This document shows, one piece after another, positions 28,872-41,627 of a stretch of 41,627 nt of DNA (position 1 is its first letter; every line of letters starts with the position of its first letter). The stretch spans positions 1 through 41,627 of the forward strand of contig CACAZG010000004.1 in NCBI GenBank assembly GCA_902536975.1, written 5' to 3'. Both the position numbers and the translations under genes were made by a program. A model generated the notes under the pieces. That model worked only from the letters and a program-made list of their open reading frames with translations, was not told the DNA's origin and ran no database searches. This DNA comes from an uncultured Pelagibacteraceae bacterium. Its GTDB lineage: Bacteria; Pseudomonadota; Alphaproteobacteria; Pelagibacterales; Pelagibacteraceae.

Positions 28872-30647
28872 ATGAGTTCGTACAAAATAATCGATCATGA
28901 ATATGATGTAGTTGTCTTGGGTGCTGGTGGCTCAGGTTTAAGAGCTGCAGTTGGCCTAAGTGAAGCTGGTCTAAAAACAGCCTGTGTGTCAAAAGTATTT
29001 CCCACAAGAAGTCATACTTCTGCTGCACAAGGAGGTATTTCTGCAGCGTTAGGAAATATGGGTGAGGATGACTGGCGATGGCACATGTATGATACAGTTA
29101 AAGGTGCAGACTGGTTGGGAGACCAGGACTCAATAGAATATTTATGTAAAGAGGCTCCAGCAGCGGTGCTAGAATTAGAAAAGTATGGAGTTCCATTTAG
29201 TAGAACAGAGGATGGAAAAATCTATCAAAGACCTTTTGGAGGTATGACAAAAAATTATGGGAACGAGACAGTCCAGAGAACATGTGCGGCTGCTGATAGA
29301 ACAGGTCATGCGATACTTCACACTTTGTATGGTCAAGCCCTGAAGCACAATACAGAATTTTTTATTGAGTACTTTGCTTTAGATTTAATAATGAAAGATG
29401 GAGCATGCAAAGGTTTAATTGCTTGGAACCTTAACGATGGAACCATACACAGATTCAGATCTCACATTACAATTATTGCAACAGGAGGGTATGGAAAAGT
29501 ATATTACTCAGCTACTTCTGCTCATACTTGTACTGGAGATGGTAATGCGATGGTTTTAAGAGCTGGTTTACCTTTACAAGACATGGAATTTGTACAATTT
29601 CACCCTACTGGCATATACGGCCATGGAACTTTAATTTCAGAAGGTGTTAGAGGTGAAGGAGGTTATTTAGTAAATTCAAAAGGTGAAAGATTTATGGAGC
29701 GTTACGCACCAAAAGCAAAAGATTTAGCTTCAAGAGATGTAGTAAGTAGATCAATTGCGGTAGAGATAAATGAAGGTAGAGGTATAGGAAAAGAACAAGA
29801 TCATGTTCATCTTCATATAGATCACTTAGACCCTAAAGTTATAGAAGAAAGATTACCAGGTATTTCTGAAGCTTCTAAATTATTTGCTAACGTAGATGTA
29901 ACTAAGGAGCCAATACCAGTTGTTCCAACTGTGCATTACAACATGGGAGGAATACCAACAAACTATAAGGCCGAAGTTCTTACAGTTAATGGATCGGAGA
30001 AAACTGTTCCTGGTTTAATGGCGATCGGAGAAGCTGCATGTGTATCTGTTCATGGTGCTAATAGATTGGGCTCAAACTCATTAATTGATCTTGTAGTTTT
30101 TGGAAGAGCAGCTGCAAAAAGAGCAGCAGAACTTGTAAAACCAGGAATGAAACATGACGAAATCGATAAAAGTGAGACTGATAGATGTTTAGATAGATTT
30201 GATAAACTTAGAAACTCTCAAGGGTCTAACCCTACATCTGAACTTAGACTATCAATGCAAAAAACGATGCAGTCTAAATGTGCTGTATTTAGAAGTGAAA
30301 AGACATTAAAGGAAGGTGTTGATCAAATAAGAAAACCTTTTGAGGGCATGGAATCTTTATCTGTAAAAGATAAATCATTAATATTTAATACAGATCTAGT
30401 CGAAACTTTAGAATTCGATAACTTAATTAGACAAGCGATTACTACTATGGACTCAGCTTATCACAGAAAAGAAAGTAGAGGAGCACATGCAAGAGAAGAC
30501 TTTCCGAAAAGAGATGATGAAAATTATATGCAACATACTCTCGCATGGTGTAATGGCTCTAAAACAAAAATAAATTATAGACCAGTTCATAGATCAACAC
30601 TAACTAATGATGTACAATATTTTCCTCCTCAGGAAAGAGTATATTAA
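28872..30647 (+). CDS. sdhA: Succinate dehydrogenase flavoprotein subunit
   Basis: [95 protein letters not shown]. Confidence 0.98.
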   Translation: MSSYKIIDHEYDVVVLGAGGSGLRAAVGLSEAGLKTACVSKVFPTRSHTSAAQGGISAALGNMGEDDWRWHMYDTVKGADWLGDQDSIEYLCKEAPAAVLELEKYGVPFSRTEDGKIYQRPFGGMTKNYGNETVQRTCAAADRTGHAILHTLYGQALKHNTEFFIEYFALDLIMKDGACKGLIAWNLNDGTIHRFRSHITIIATGGYGKVYYSATSAHTCTGDGNAMVLRAGLPLQDMEFVQFHPTGIYGHGTLISEGVRGEGGYLVNSKGERFMERYAPKAKDLASRDVVSRSIAVEINEGRGIGKEQDHVHLHIDHLDPKVIEERLPGISEASKLFANVDVTKEPIPVVPTVHYNMGGIPTNYKAEVLTVNGSEKTVPGLMAIGEAACVSVHGANRLGSNSLIDLVVFGRAAAKRAAELVKPGMKHDEIDKSETDRCLDRFDKLRNSQGSNPTSELRLSMQKTMQSKCAVFRSEKTLKEGVDQIRKPFEGMESLSVKDKSLIFNTDLVETLEFDNLIRQAITTMDSAYHRKESRGAHAREDFPKRDDENYMQHTLAWCNGSKTKINYRPVHRSTLTNDVQYFPPQERVY

Positions 30648-31417
30648 TGGTACAGTTTAATTTACCGTCAAATTCAAAAATAAAAAAAGGTCAATATTAC
30701 AAAGACAAAACAGGATCAAAAAATATAAGAAAAGTAAATGTTTATAGATGGGATCCATCTAAAAATGAAAATCCAAGAATTGATACTTATGAAGTTGATA
30801 TGGATAATTGCTCTTCTAAAGTTTTAGATATTTTAAATAAAATTAAAAATGAAATTGATCCGTCTATTGCATATAGAAGATCATGTGCTCATGGAGTATG
30901 TGGGTCATGTGCAATGAATATGAATGGAAAAAATGGTCTAGCGTGTACCAAATCTCATTCTGAATTAGATGGAGATATCGATATTTATCCATTACCACAT
31001 TTAAAAGTCTTAAAAGATTTAATTGGAGACTTAAGCACTCTTTACAAACAATACGAGTCAGTTGAACCTTGGCTAAAAACAACAAAAATAAATGACAAAG
31101 AAAATATTCAGACTAAAGAGGATAGAGCAAAATTAGATGGTTTATATGAGTGCATAATGTGTGCATGCTGTTCAACATCCTGCCCAAGTTATTGGTGGAA
31201 TGGTGAAAAATATTTAGGTCCTGCAGTTTTACTTCAAGCTTATAGGTGGATAATTGATAGTAGAGACGAGGACAGAAAAGAAAGACTTAAAAAAGTTGCT
31301 GACGAACTTAAACTTTATAGATGTCATACTATCTTGAATTGTACAAATGCTTGCCCTAAGGGCCTAAATCCTGCAAAAGCTATTGCAGAGATAAAGAAAA
31401 TGCTTGCAACAGCTTGA
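30647..31417 (+). CDS. sdhB: Succinate dehydrogenase iron-sulfur subunit
   Basis: [66 protein letters not shown]. Confidence 0.98.
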   Translation: MVQFNLPSNSKIKKGQYYKDKTGSKNIRKVNVYRWDPSKNENPRIDTYEVDMDNCSSKVLDILNKIKNEIDPSIAYRRSCAHGVCGSCAMNMNGKNGLACTKSHSELDGDIDIYPLPHLKVLKDLIGDLSTLYKQYESVEPWLKTTKINDKENIQTKEDRAKLDGLYECIMCACCSTSCPSYWWNGEKYLGPAVLLQAYRWIIDSRDEDRKERLKKVADELKLYRCHTILNCTNACPKGLNPAKAIAEIKKMLATA

Positions 31418-31441
31418 TTACTTAATTAAATAATTTCAATC

Positions 31442-33902
<2,461 letters not shown>

Positions 33903-35063
33903 ATGAATATTCACGAGCACCAGGCAAAAGAAATACTTAAAAAGTATGGCGCGGTTGTACCCGAAGGCGTTTATGCTCTTAATGTAAATGAATTAATTGA
34001 AAAAGTAAAAAATCTCAAAGCCGATAAGTATGTATTAAAAGCTCAAATTCATGCAGGAGGCAGAGGAAAGGCTGGAGGAGTAAAAATTGTAGATAATATT
34101 GCTCTTTTGGAAGAGCAAGCGAAAAAATTGTTTGGTAAAACATTGGTTACCCATCAAACTGGACCCTCAGGGAGAGAGGTGAAAAGATTGTATGTTGAAA
34201 CTGCATCAGAAATAGAAAAAGAATTCTATCTGTCTTGTCTTGTTGATAGAGCTTCTGCGAAAATTGCATTTATTTCCAGCGATCAGGGTGGAATGAATAT
34301 TGAGGAAGTTGCTGAAAAATCACCAGATAAAATAATCACTACTAAAGTAGATTTTAATGAAAGTATTTCAGAGGAAGACTGTAACAAAATTATTAAAATT
34401 TTTGATTTAGACAACGATGCAAGTAAACAAGCAATCAATTTAATAAAATCAATTTACAAAATGTTCATTGATACAGATGCAAATTTAGTAGAGATAAATC
34501 CTCTCATTTTAACCAAAAAAAACAAAATTGTATGTTTGGATGCAAAGATGACTTTTGACGAAAATGCATTATTTAAACATCCAGAAATTCAGAAACTCAG
34601 AGATCTTAATGAAGAAGAAGAAACTGAAACTGAAGCAAGCAAACATGATCTTGCATACATCAAATTGGAAGGAAATATAGGATGTATGGTAAATGGTGCT
34701 GGATTAGCAATGGCCACCATGGATATTATTAAATTATATGGAGAAGAGCCTGCAAATTTTTTAGATGTAGGTGGTGGTGCTTCTAAAGAAAAAGTTTCAG
34801 CAGCATTTAAAATTATCTTATCTGACAAAAATGTAAAAGGAATACTAATAAATATTTTTGGAGGAATAATGAGATGTGATGTACTTGCACAAGGCGTTGT
34901 AGATGCAGCAAAAGAAATTAAAATTAAAGTTCCTTTAGTAGTGAGACTAGCAGGCACAAATTTCAAAGAGGGAAAAGAAATTTTAGATAATTCAGGATTA
35001 GAGATTATTTCCGCAAATGATTTATCTGATGCAGCAAAAAAAATAGTCGAGGCTATAAAATAA
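33903..35063 (+). CDS. sucC: Succinyl-CoA synthetase beta subunit
   Basis: [102 protein letters not shown]. Confidence 0.98.
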   Translation: MNIHEHQAKEILKKYGAVVPEGVYALNVNELIEKVKNLKADKYVLKAQIHAGGRGKAGGVKIVDNIALLEEQAKKLFGKTLVTHQTGPSGREVKRLYVETASEIEKEFYLSCLVDRASAKIAFISSDQGGMNIEEVAEKSPDKIITTKVDFNESISEEDCNKIIKIFDLDNDASKQAINLIKSIYKMFIDTDANLVEINPLILTKKNKIVCLDAKMTFDENALFKHPEIQKLRDLNEEEETETEASKHDLAYIKLEGNIGCMVNGAGLAMATMDIIKLYGEEPANFLDVGGGASKEKVSAAFKIILSDKNVKGILINIFGGIMRCDVLAQGVVDAAKEIKIKVPLVVRLAGTNFKEGKEILDNSGLEIISANDLSDAAKKIVEAIK

Positions 35064-35938
35064 TGTCAGTCTTAATAAACAAAGATACTAAAGTAATTTG
35101 TCAAGGTTTCACTGGCGCTCATGGAACTTTTCATTCTGAACAATCTATTAAGTATGGAACTAACTTGGTTGGAGGAGTTACTCCTAAAAAAGGAGGTCAA
35201 ATTCATTTGGAAAGACCAGTATTTAATACTGTTAAAGAAGCTAAAGATCAGACAGGTGCAAATGCAACAATGATTTATGTTCCTGCAAAGTTTGCAGCTT
35301 CAGCAATTATAGAGGCAATAGATTCATCCATAGAATTGATTGTATGTATAAGTGAGGGAATTCCAGTTCTAGACATGCTAAAAGTAAAAAGAAAACTTTC
35401 GAACTCTAAATCAAGACTTATAGGTCCCAACTGTCCAGGTATAATAACTCCTGATGAATGTAAAATTGGAATAATGCCTGGAAATATACATAAAAAAGGA
35501 ACAGTAGGTATTGTTTCTAGATCAGGAACATTAACTTACGAAGCTGTAGCCCAAACTTCAGAAAATGGCCTCGGTCAATCTACATGTATAGGAATAGGTG
35601 GAGATCCAATAAATGGTACCAATTTTATTGATTGTCTAGATCTGTTTTTAAATGATGAAGAAACTGAGTCTATAGTCATGATTGGTGAAATCGGAGGAAC
35701 TGCTGAAGAAGAAGCCGCTGAATTTATAAAAAATCATAAGATTAAAAAACCAATGGTTGGATTTGTAGCTGGAATTACAGCACCACCTGGTAGAAGAATG
35801 GGTCATGCTGGTGCAATAATATCAGGGGGAAAAGGTAACGCTGATGAAAAAATTAAAATTATGGAAAAATCTGGTATTACAATGGCAAAATCACCATCTG
35901 AAATTGGAATAACTCTATTGAATAAATTGTCTAATTGA
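35063..35938 (+). CDS. sucD: Succinyl-CoA synthetase alpha subunit
   Basis: [75 protein letters not shown]. Confidence 0.98.
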   Translation: MSVLINKDTKVICQGFTGAHGTFHSEQSIKYGTNLVGGVTPKKGGQIHLERPVFNTVKEAKDQTGANATMIYVPAKFAASAIIEAIDSSIELIVCISEGIPVLDMLKVKRKLSNSKSRLIGPNCPGIITPDECKIGIMPGNIHKKGTVGIVSRSGTLTYEAVAQTSENGLGQSTCIGIGGDPINGTNFIDCLDLFLNDEETESIVMIGEIGGTAEEEAAEFIKNHKIKKPMVGFVAGITAPPGRRMGHAGAIISGGKGNADEKIKIMEKSGITMAKSPSEIGITLLNKLSN

Positions 35939-35954
35939 TAACACCTTATTCGTG

Positions 35955-35960
35955 TATAAT
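35955..35960 (+). promoter_or_regulatory. Consensus -10 element TATAAT directly upstream of sucA
   Basis: TATAAT ends 11 nt before the sucA ATG; upstream TTGATA at 35935-35940 is only 14 bp away. Confidence 0.4.
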
Positions 35961-35971
35961 TATATTTAAAA

Positions 35972-38872
35972 ATGTCATCATCTAAAAATTTAGAATACAA
36001 AAAAACTTCATTTCTTAACAAATCGAATAGTGCATTTATAGAACAAATGTATGTTAAGTATGTAAATAATGATCCAAATTTACCTGAGAGTTGGAAAAAA
36101 TATTTTATTGATATTAGTGATGATATTAATTCAATTGTTAAAGAGGTTAATGGACCATCTTGGAGTCCGAGAAAAAATAAATTTGATGAGAGTAAAATAC
36201 TTGAAAATGAAATTGAAATTCTAGAAAGTCAAAATAAAAAAATAGATCAAAACGATATAGTTACAAGTAACAGTAATTCTATTAAAGCAGTCTCTTTGAT
36301 TAGAGCTTATAGACAGCGTGGTCATTTATTATCAAAAGTTGATCCATTAGAAATGAGAGAAAGTGAGTATCTTGACGAACTACATCCTGAAAATTATGGA
36401 TTTAAAAAAGATGATTATAGTAAAAAAATTTACTTAGATGGTGTCTTAAATAAACAATATTCTAATATAAAAGAAATTCTCTCTGTATTAAGAAAAATTT
36501 ATTGTGGAAATATTGGTTATGAATATATGCATATTTCAAATCCAACAGAGAGAAAATGGTTTCGTGATAGAGTTGAAAAAGATGAAAATGCATTGAAATT
36601 TACAGTAAATGGAAAAAATGCAATCTTAAACAAATTAATACAAGCTGAGGGTTTTGAAAAATTTTTACACACAAAATATGTGGGATCAAAAAGATTTGGT
36701 CTTGATGGTGGTGAAAGTTTGATACCTGCGTTAGAGCAAATAATTAAAATTGGTGGCCAGTCAAATATTAAAGAAGTTAAAATTGGCATGTCCCACAGGG
36801 GAAGACTAAATGTTTTAGCTAACGTTTTACAAAAATCATACAAAAGAATATTTAACGAGTTTGCTGGTGAAATTAATAATACAGAGGAAGATAGCGCCGG
36901 TGATGTGAAATATCATTTGGGAGCATCTTCCGATAGAGAATTTGATGGAAATGTAGTTCATGTAAGTCTTACTGACAATCCTTCACATTTAGAAGCAGTC
37001 AATCCAGTTGTCTTAGGTCAAACTAGAGCAAAACAATTTTTTCACAAGGATGTAAAAAGAAATAAGGTTATTCCAATTTTAATACATGGAGATGCTGCTT
37101 TTGCTGGACAGGGTGTAGTAGCTGAATGTTTTGCCATGTCTGGTTTACCAGGGCATAATACCGGTGGAACAATTCATATAATTGTAAATAACCAAATTGG
37201 ATTTACAACTAGTCCAAGATTTGCAAGATCTTCACCTCACCCATCAGATATTGCTAAAATGGTTGAAGCGCCAATAGTTCACGTTAACGGTGATGATCCA
37301 GAAGCTGTAGTTTATGGATCAAGAATTGCAACAGAGTTCAGGCTTAAATTCAATCGAGACGTGGTTTTAGATTTAGTTTGTTATAGAAGATTTGGACATA
37401 ATGAGGGAGATGAGCCCTCTTTTACTCAACCTCTAATGTACAAAAAAATAAGGTCACATCCTTCCACGGCAAAAATTTATGGATTAAAACTTATAGATGA
37501 GGATTTAATCTCAGAAAATGATTTAAATAATCAAATTAATAAATTTAAAACTTTGTTAGATGATCAATTTAAAACTGCAAAAGATTATAAGCCAAAAATA
37601 GAATGGTTTGAAGGAGCTTGGTCGAGTTATAAGCCTAAAAAAGGGAAAGATAAAAAAGGTATTACAGGTGCAGACCCTGATTTATTGAGAAATATCTCAG
37701 ATAAAATAAATATAATTCCTAATGAAATTAATGTTCATAAGACAATTAGTAAAATATTTCAAAACAGAAAAAAAACAATTGATCAAGGTTTTAATATTGA
37801 TTGGTCATCAGCAGAAGCACTAGCTTTTGGTTCATTGTTGGAAGAGGGTTTCCCAGTAAGGTTTGTAGGTCAAGACTCTGGAAGAGGAACTTTTAGTCAA
37901 AGACATTCAGTTTTACGTAATCAATTAGATAACACCAGATATATACCTTTAAATAGTATTTCAAAAAATCAAAAGAAATTCGAAATTGTAGATAGTTTCT
38001 TATCGGAGTTAGCAGTTCTTGGTTTTGAATATGGTTATAGTTTAGTTGAGCCTAATACATTAACAATCTGGGAAGCTCAATTTGGTGATTTTGCTAATGG
38101 TGCACAAGTTATAATAGATCAATTTATATCTTCAGGTGAAAGAAAATGGCAACGAGCATCTGGTTTAGTAATGTTATTACCTCATGGATATGAAGGTCAG
38201 GGTCCTGAGCATTCATCTGCAAGATTAGAAAGATTTCTACAGTTGTGTGCTAATGATAATCTTCAAGTGATGAATTGCACAACACCAGCTAATTACTTTC
38301 ATGCTCTTAGAAGACAAATTCATCGTGACTTTAGAAAACCTTTAGTTTTAATGACACCAAAGTCACTTTTAAGAAATAAATATTGTGTTTCAAGTATTGA
38401 GGATTTTAATAAGCAAACTTCATTTCACCGAATTTTATGGGACCACGCACTAAATAAAGATACTAAAAATTTTATAAAATTAAAAAAACCTGCAGAAATT
38501 AAAAAAGTTATTCTTTGTTCTGGAAAAGTTTATTTTGACTTATTAGATGCTAGAGAAAAAATTAAAAAAGATGATGTGATCTTGTTTAGAATAGAACAAT
38601 TATATCCTTTTCCCGTAAAAAGCTTAGTCAAAGAACTTAAGCCTTACTCCAATAATGCTAAATTTTATTGGTGCCAAGAAGAACCAAAAAATATGGGAGC
38701 ATGGTTTTCAGTGAGAGATTATATTCAATGGACATTAGAAACTATTAAAGCTAAAAATAATAATATTTCTTATATAGGAAGAAATCCTGATGCATCTCCC
38801 GCAACTGGCTATGCAAAAAGGCATATGGTAGAACAAAAAGAGATTATAAAAAAAGTTTTTGATAATGAGTGA
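35972..38872 (+). CDS. sucA: 2-oxoglutarate dehydrogenase E1 component
   Basis: [116 protein letters not shown]. Confidence 0.98.
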   Translation: MSSSKNLEYKKTSFLNKSNSAFIEQMYVKYVNNDPNLPESWKKYFIDISDDINSIVKEVNGPSWSPRKNKFDESKILENEIEILESQNKKIDQNDIVTSNSNSIKAVSLIRAYRQRGHLLSKVDPLEMRESEYLDELHPENYGFKKDDYSKKIYLDGVLNKQYSNIKEILSVLRKIYCGNIGYEYMHISNPTERKWFRDRVEKDENALKFTVNGKNAILNKLIQAEGFEKFLHTKYVGSKRFGLDGGESLIPALEQIIKIGGQSNIKEVKIGMSHRGRLNVLANVLQKSYKRIFNEFAGEINNTEEDSAGDVKYHLGASSDREFDGNVVHVSLTDNPSHLEAVNPVVLGQTRAKQFFHKDVKRNKVIPILIHGDAAFAGQGVVAECFAMSGLPGHNTGGTIHIIVNNQIGFTTSPRFARSSPHPSDIAKMVEAPIVHVNGDDPEAVVYGSRIATEFRLKFNRDVVLDLVCYRRFGHNEGDEPSFTQPLMYKKIRSHPSTAKIYGLKLIDEDLISENDLNNQINKFKTLLDDQFKTAKDYKPKIEWFEGAWSSYKPKKGKDKKGITGADPDLLRNISDKINIIPNEINVHKTISKIFQNRKKTIDQGFNIDWSSAEALAFGSLLEEGFPVRFVGQDSGRGTFSQRHSVLRNQLDNTRYIPLNSISKNQKKFEIVDSFLSELAVLGFEYGYSLVEPNTLTIWEAQFGDFANGAQVIIDQFISSGERKWQRASGLVMLLPHGYEGQGPEHSSARLERFLQLCANDNLQVMNCTTPANYFHALRRQIHRDFRKPLVLMTPKSLLRNKYCVSSIEDFNKQTSFHRILWDHALNKDTKNFIKLKKPAEIKKVILCSGKVYFDLLDAREKIKKDDVILFRIEQLYPFPVKSLVKELKPYSNNAKFYWCQEEPKNMGAWFSVRDYIQWTLETIKAKNNNISYIGRNPDASPATGYAKRHMVEQKEIIKKVFDNE

Positions 38873-40205
38873 AAAAATAATAGTTCCTGCATTAGGTGAG
38901 AGTATTACAGAAGCAACTGTTTCAAAATGGCTTAAAAAAGTTGGAGATCCAGTTGAAGCAGATGAAGCTATTGTCGAACTTGAGACTGATAAGGTTAACT
39001 TAGAAGTTCCATCACCATTAAGTGGAATTTTATCAGAAATTAACTCAAAAGATGGAGATACTGTTGAAGTTGGGGCAGCGCTAGGTTCTGTTTCTGAAGG
39101 GAAATCAAATGTAGAGAAAAAAGCATCCTCTAAGCAAGAAAAAGAAGTAGAAACCGTTCCTGAAGATCTTATAAAAGAAGAAAATACAAACGTCATAAAT
39201 CTAGAAATAGAGAAAAAACCTAATCCAAAATTAGGTAATATTTCTGCAACTAGCAAAGAAGAGCCAATGGAACTTTTAGATGAGGTTAATGAAGAACCTC
39301 TTCTACTAACTGACGAAGTTCAAACAAACCAAACTACAAAAGTTAATCCTATTGTTCTTTCACCAGCGGTGAGAAAAATTGCTGCTGAAAATAATATTGA
39401 TGTGGAAAAGGTTAAAGGTACAGGAAGAGATGGTAGAGTATTAAAAGGTGACCTTTTAAGTTTGATGGGAATAAATCCGCAACCTAATCAAAGAAGAATT
39501 CAATATGGTGAAGAAGAGAGAATTAAAATGACAAGGTTAAGACAAACTATAGCTAAAAGACTTAAACAAGCGCAAGAAAACGCAGCAATGTTAACAACTT
39601 TTAATGAAGTTGATATGTCTAGTATAATGTCGATGAGAAAGGACAACCAAGAAGATTTTAAAAGTAGATATGGAATAAAGCTAGGATTAATGTCATTCTT
39701 TGTAAAAGCCTGTGTCGTTGGCTTAAAATTATTTCCAGCAATAAATGCTGAAATTGAAGGTGAAGATATTATTTACAAAAATTATTATAATATAAGTTTT
39801 GCAGTTGGCACTGATAAAGGATTGGTTGTACCAGTTTTGAGAAATGCGGACGAAATGTCATTTGCTGATATTGAAAAAGAAATTAAAAGATTTTCAGAAA
39901 AAGCCAATAGCGGAAATTTGTCAATTGAGGATCTTCAGGGAGGAACATTCACAATTAGTAATGGTGGAGTTTATGGTTCAATGTTATCAACTCCTATTTT
40001 GAACCCACCTCAATCTGGTGTTTTGGGAATGCATAATATTGTAGAAAGACCAGTTAATGTTAATGGTGAAATAAAAATTAAACCAATAATGTATTTGGCA
40101 TTATCATATGATCATAGAATAATAGATGGAAAAGAGTCCGTTACTTTTCTAAAAACCGTAAAGGAGAATCTTGAGGACCCTAGAAGATTATTTTTAAATA
40201 TATAA
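38865..40205 (+). CDS. sucB: 2-oxoglutarate dehydrogenase E2 component (dihydrolipoamide succinyltransferase)
   Basis: [44 protein letters not shown] lipoyl domain; [16 protein letters not shown]3-binding motif; [18 protein letters not shown] catalytic motif. ATG overlaps sucA stop. Confidence 0.97.
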   Translation: MSEKIIVPALGESITEATVSKWLKKVGDPVEADEAIVELETDKVNLEVPSPLSGILSEINSKDGDTVEVGAALGSVSEGKSNVEKKASSKQEKEVETVPEDLIKEENTNVINLEIEKKPNPKLGNISATSKEEPMELLDEVNEEPLLLTDEVQTNQTTKVNPIVLSPAVRKIAAENNIDVEKVKGTGRDGRVLKGDLLSLMGINPQPNQRRIQYGEEERIKMTRLRQTIAKRLKQAQENAAMLTTFNEVDMSSIMSMRKDNQEDFKSRYGIKLGLMSFFVKACVVGLKLFPAINAEIEGEDIIYKNYYNISFAVGTDKGLVVPVLRNADEMSFADIEKEIKRFSEKANSGNLSIEDLQGGTFTISNGGVYGSMLSTPILNPPQSGVLGMHNIVERPVNVNGEIKIKPIMYLALSYDHRIIDGKESVTFLKTVKENLEDPRRLFLNI

Positions 40206-40744
40206 TGGCTGATAAATTTGATGTTACAGTAATTGGTGGCGGACCTGCAGGATACGTTTGTGCTATAAGATTGGCTCAATTAGGTTTAAACACTGCATGT
40301 ATTGAGTCAAGGGGATCTTTAGGAGGAACTTGTTTAAATATTGGATGTATACCATCAAAAAGTTTATTAAATCTCTCTGAGAATTTCCATAAAGCTAAAA
40401 ATTTTGCTGATATTGGTATTGAAACAGGTGAGATAAAACTAAATTTAAAAAAAATGATGGAAAACAAAGAAAAATCAGTATCTACATTGACAAAAGGTGT
40501 GGAATTTTTATTTAAAAAAAATAAGGTCACATACATTAAGGGGACTGGAACATTAATTAAAAAAGATGAAATATTAGTTAAAAATAATAATCAAGAGATA
40601 AAAATAAAGTCTGACAAAATAATTATTAGTACTGGCTCTGCCCCTTTACCTCTTCCTGGTATAGAGTTTGATGAAAAGCAAATACTATCTTCTACAGGTG
40701 CATTATCACTATCTAAAATTATTGGAGTTGTGTCGCTATCATAG
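40205..40744 (+). pseudogene. lpd: Dihydrolipoamide dehydrogenase, N-terminal ~172 aa only; truncated at a sequence discontinuity near 40720
   Basis: FDVTVIGGGPAGYVCAIRLAQLGLNTACIESRGSLGGTCLNIGCIPSKSLLN, IIISTGSAPLPLPGIEFDEKQILSSTGALSLSKI, then IGVVSLS-stop. The NAD-binding, central and interface domains are absent. Confidence 0.88.
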
Positions 40745-40812
40745 CATTTATCAGCATATGCATTTGAAATTATTAAAATTAATGAAATAAATATTATTAA
40801 TATTTTTTTCAT
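40721..40812 (-). pseudogene. N-terminal fragment (signal peptide, ~30 aa) of an unrelated secreted protein, cut by the same junction
   Basis: MKKILIIFISLILIISNAYADKCYDSDTT, then the frame runs into antisense of lpd. Start lies 2 nt after the stop of the next minus-strand gene. Confidence 0.6.
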
Positions 40813-40814
40813 CT

Positions 40815-41627
40815 CTAGAAATTATTGAAATTTTTATATAAATTGTATGTGCACCAAGTTCTTTTCTTTTTAATTTTTTTTAGTTTTTTATGAGAATATC
40901 TATCTCTCCATTTATAATTGCTATCAGGAGATATACCTCTACCAACCTCTGCAGCCATTGCACATTTTAAGTAAACAGGGTTAAATGGTGTGCTAGAAGT
41001 TGGTTCTAAAAAAACAGAATCTTTAAAATCAGGACAAGTAGGATCTTTAAGATTATACAATGATGAGCCCAAATTATACTTGTCTCCCCCGTCAGGCCCT
41101 CCAATTATTGTCCCAAACTTATGTGATTTTTTAGCTCCTTTTGTGCATGGCCAAGCAAATCCATTTACATGCATTAATTCATGTAAGGTAATTAAAATTC
41201 GTTTATTTTTGTTTGTGTTATATTTACTTTTTAAAAAAATATATCCATGGTGAACAGCTCCTTGTCCCCCATCTCTATGTCCTACATCAACCCATGAAAA
41301 GTACAATTTATTAGGATTATTAAAACCTAATTTTGTCAAATATGCATCAGGGTATTCCATATTATAGTTTCCTTTATATTGTTTATCCAATCTAACAAAA
41401 GAAATATCTATTTTGCCATCTTCCCTTAAGTCATACCTAAACTTCTGATTACCCTTTGTCATTTCGAGCATTTTTTCATTAGCCTCTAATAACTCTTTCT
41501 CCATTTTTCCATTGATATCCCATTCTCTATCCTCGCTATCTTTGTTTAACAGATAAATAAAATGAACTTGAGGTTCATCCGTAACATCTGGTTGATCTTC
41601 AAAATATCTTCCAGCTTTTTCATCTGA
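40815..41627 (-). CDS. Secreted/surface-type zincin-like protein with HELMHVNG motif; 5' end runs off the window
   Basis: ORF track begins at 41504 but the frame stays open to 41627 (SDEKAGRYFEDQPDVTDEPQVHFIYLLNKDSEDREWDINGK-MEKEL...). LITLHELMHVNGFAWPC matches HExxHxxG (about 41169-41183). Confidence 0.7.
   Translation of the reverse strand, partial: SDEKAGRYFEDQPDVTDEPQVHFIYLLNKDSEDREWDINGKMEKELLEANEKMLEMTKGNQKFRYDLREDGKIDISFVRLDKQYKGNYNMEYPDAYLTKLGFNNPNKLYFSWVDVGHRDGGQGAVHHGYIFLKSKYNTNKNKRILITLHELMHVNGFAWPCTKGAKKSHKFGTIIGGPDGGDKYNLGSSLYNLKDPTCPDFKDSVFLEPTSSTPFNPVYLKCAMAAEVGRGISPDSNYKWRDRYSHKKLKKIKKKRTWCTYNLYKNFNNF

Noticed and set aside
34589-34966. 125 aa minus-strand ORF antisense to sucC
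   Set aside because: Fully inside a highly conserved gene on the other strand; no recognisable protein features.
36517-36843. 108 aa minus-strand ORF inside sucA
   Set aside because: Antisense shadow; sucA motifs are intact on the plus strand.
38735-39256. 173 aa minus-strand ORF antisense to sucA/sucB
   Set aside because: Ser/Thr/Phe-rich composition typical of antisense of a conserved lipoyl-domain gene; no independent start context or family motif.
40591-40812. 73 aa minus-strand ORF as a complete small secreted protein
   Set aside because: Only the first ~28 residues look native; the rest is antisense of lpd past the junction.

Overview
AT-rich, very densely packed window with the gene content of a SAR11/Pelagibacterales (alphaproteobacterial) genome. 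From left to right it carries: a partial aminotransferase; an FAD-linked D-lactate/glycolate-type dehydrogenase and a D-2-hydroxyacid dehydrogenase; a TRAP transporter (Tat-exported binding protein, long small permease, large permease with a ~320 aa C-terminal extension); a minus-strand GGT / oxalyl-CoA-synthetase-like / ketopantoate-reductase-like trio; an MFS transporter; ftsY-dapF; a structured RNA leader followed by ffh-rpsP-trmD-rplS; leuCDB; a DMSP demethylation cluster dmdC-dmdB-dmdA; asd; and a TCA block sdhCDAB-mmsA-mdh-sucCD-sucAB-lpd. The strongest non-coding signal is a four-way-junction plus pseudoknot RNA at ~16261-16360, directly upstream of ffh. I believe it corresponds to the ffh-associated leader motif reported from Pelagibacter; its mechanism seems unresolved. 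Other notable points: an abrupt break inside lpd near 40720 into unrelated opposite-strand genes (chimera or real rearrangement), the large-permease extension, a hairpin terminator between dctP and dctQ, identical 27-nt coding repeats in rpsP and rplS, and a secreted HExxH zincin-like protein at the right edge. No tRNA, rRNA, CRISPR array or mobile element was recognised.
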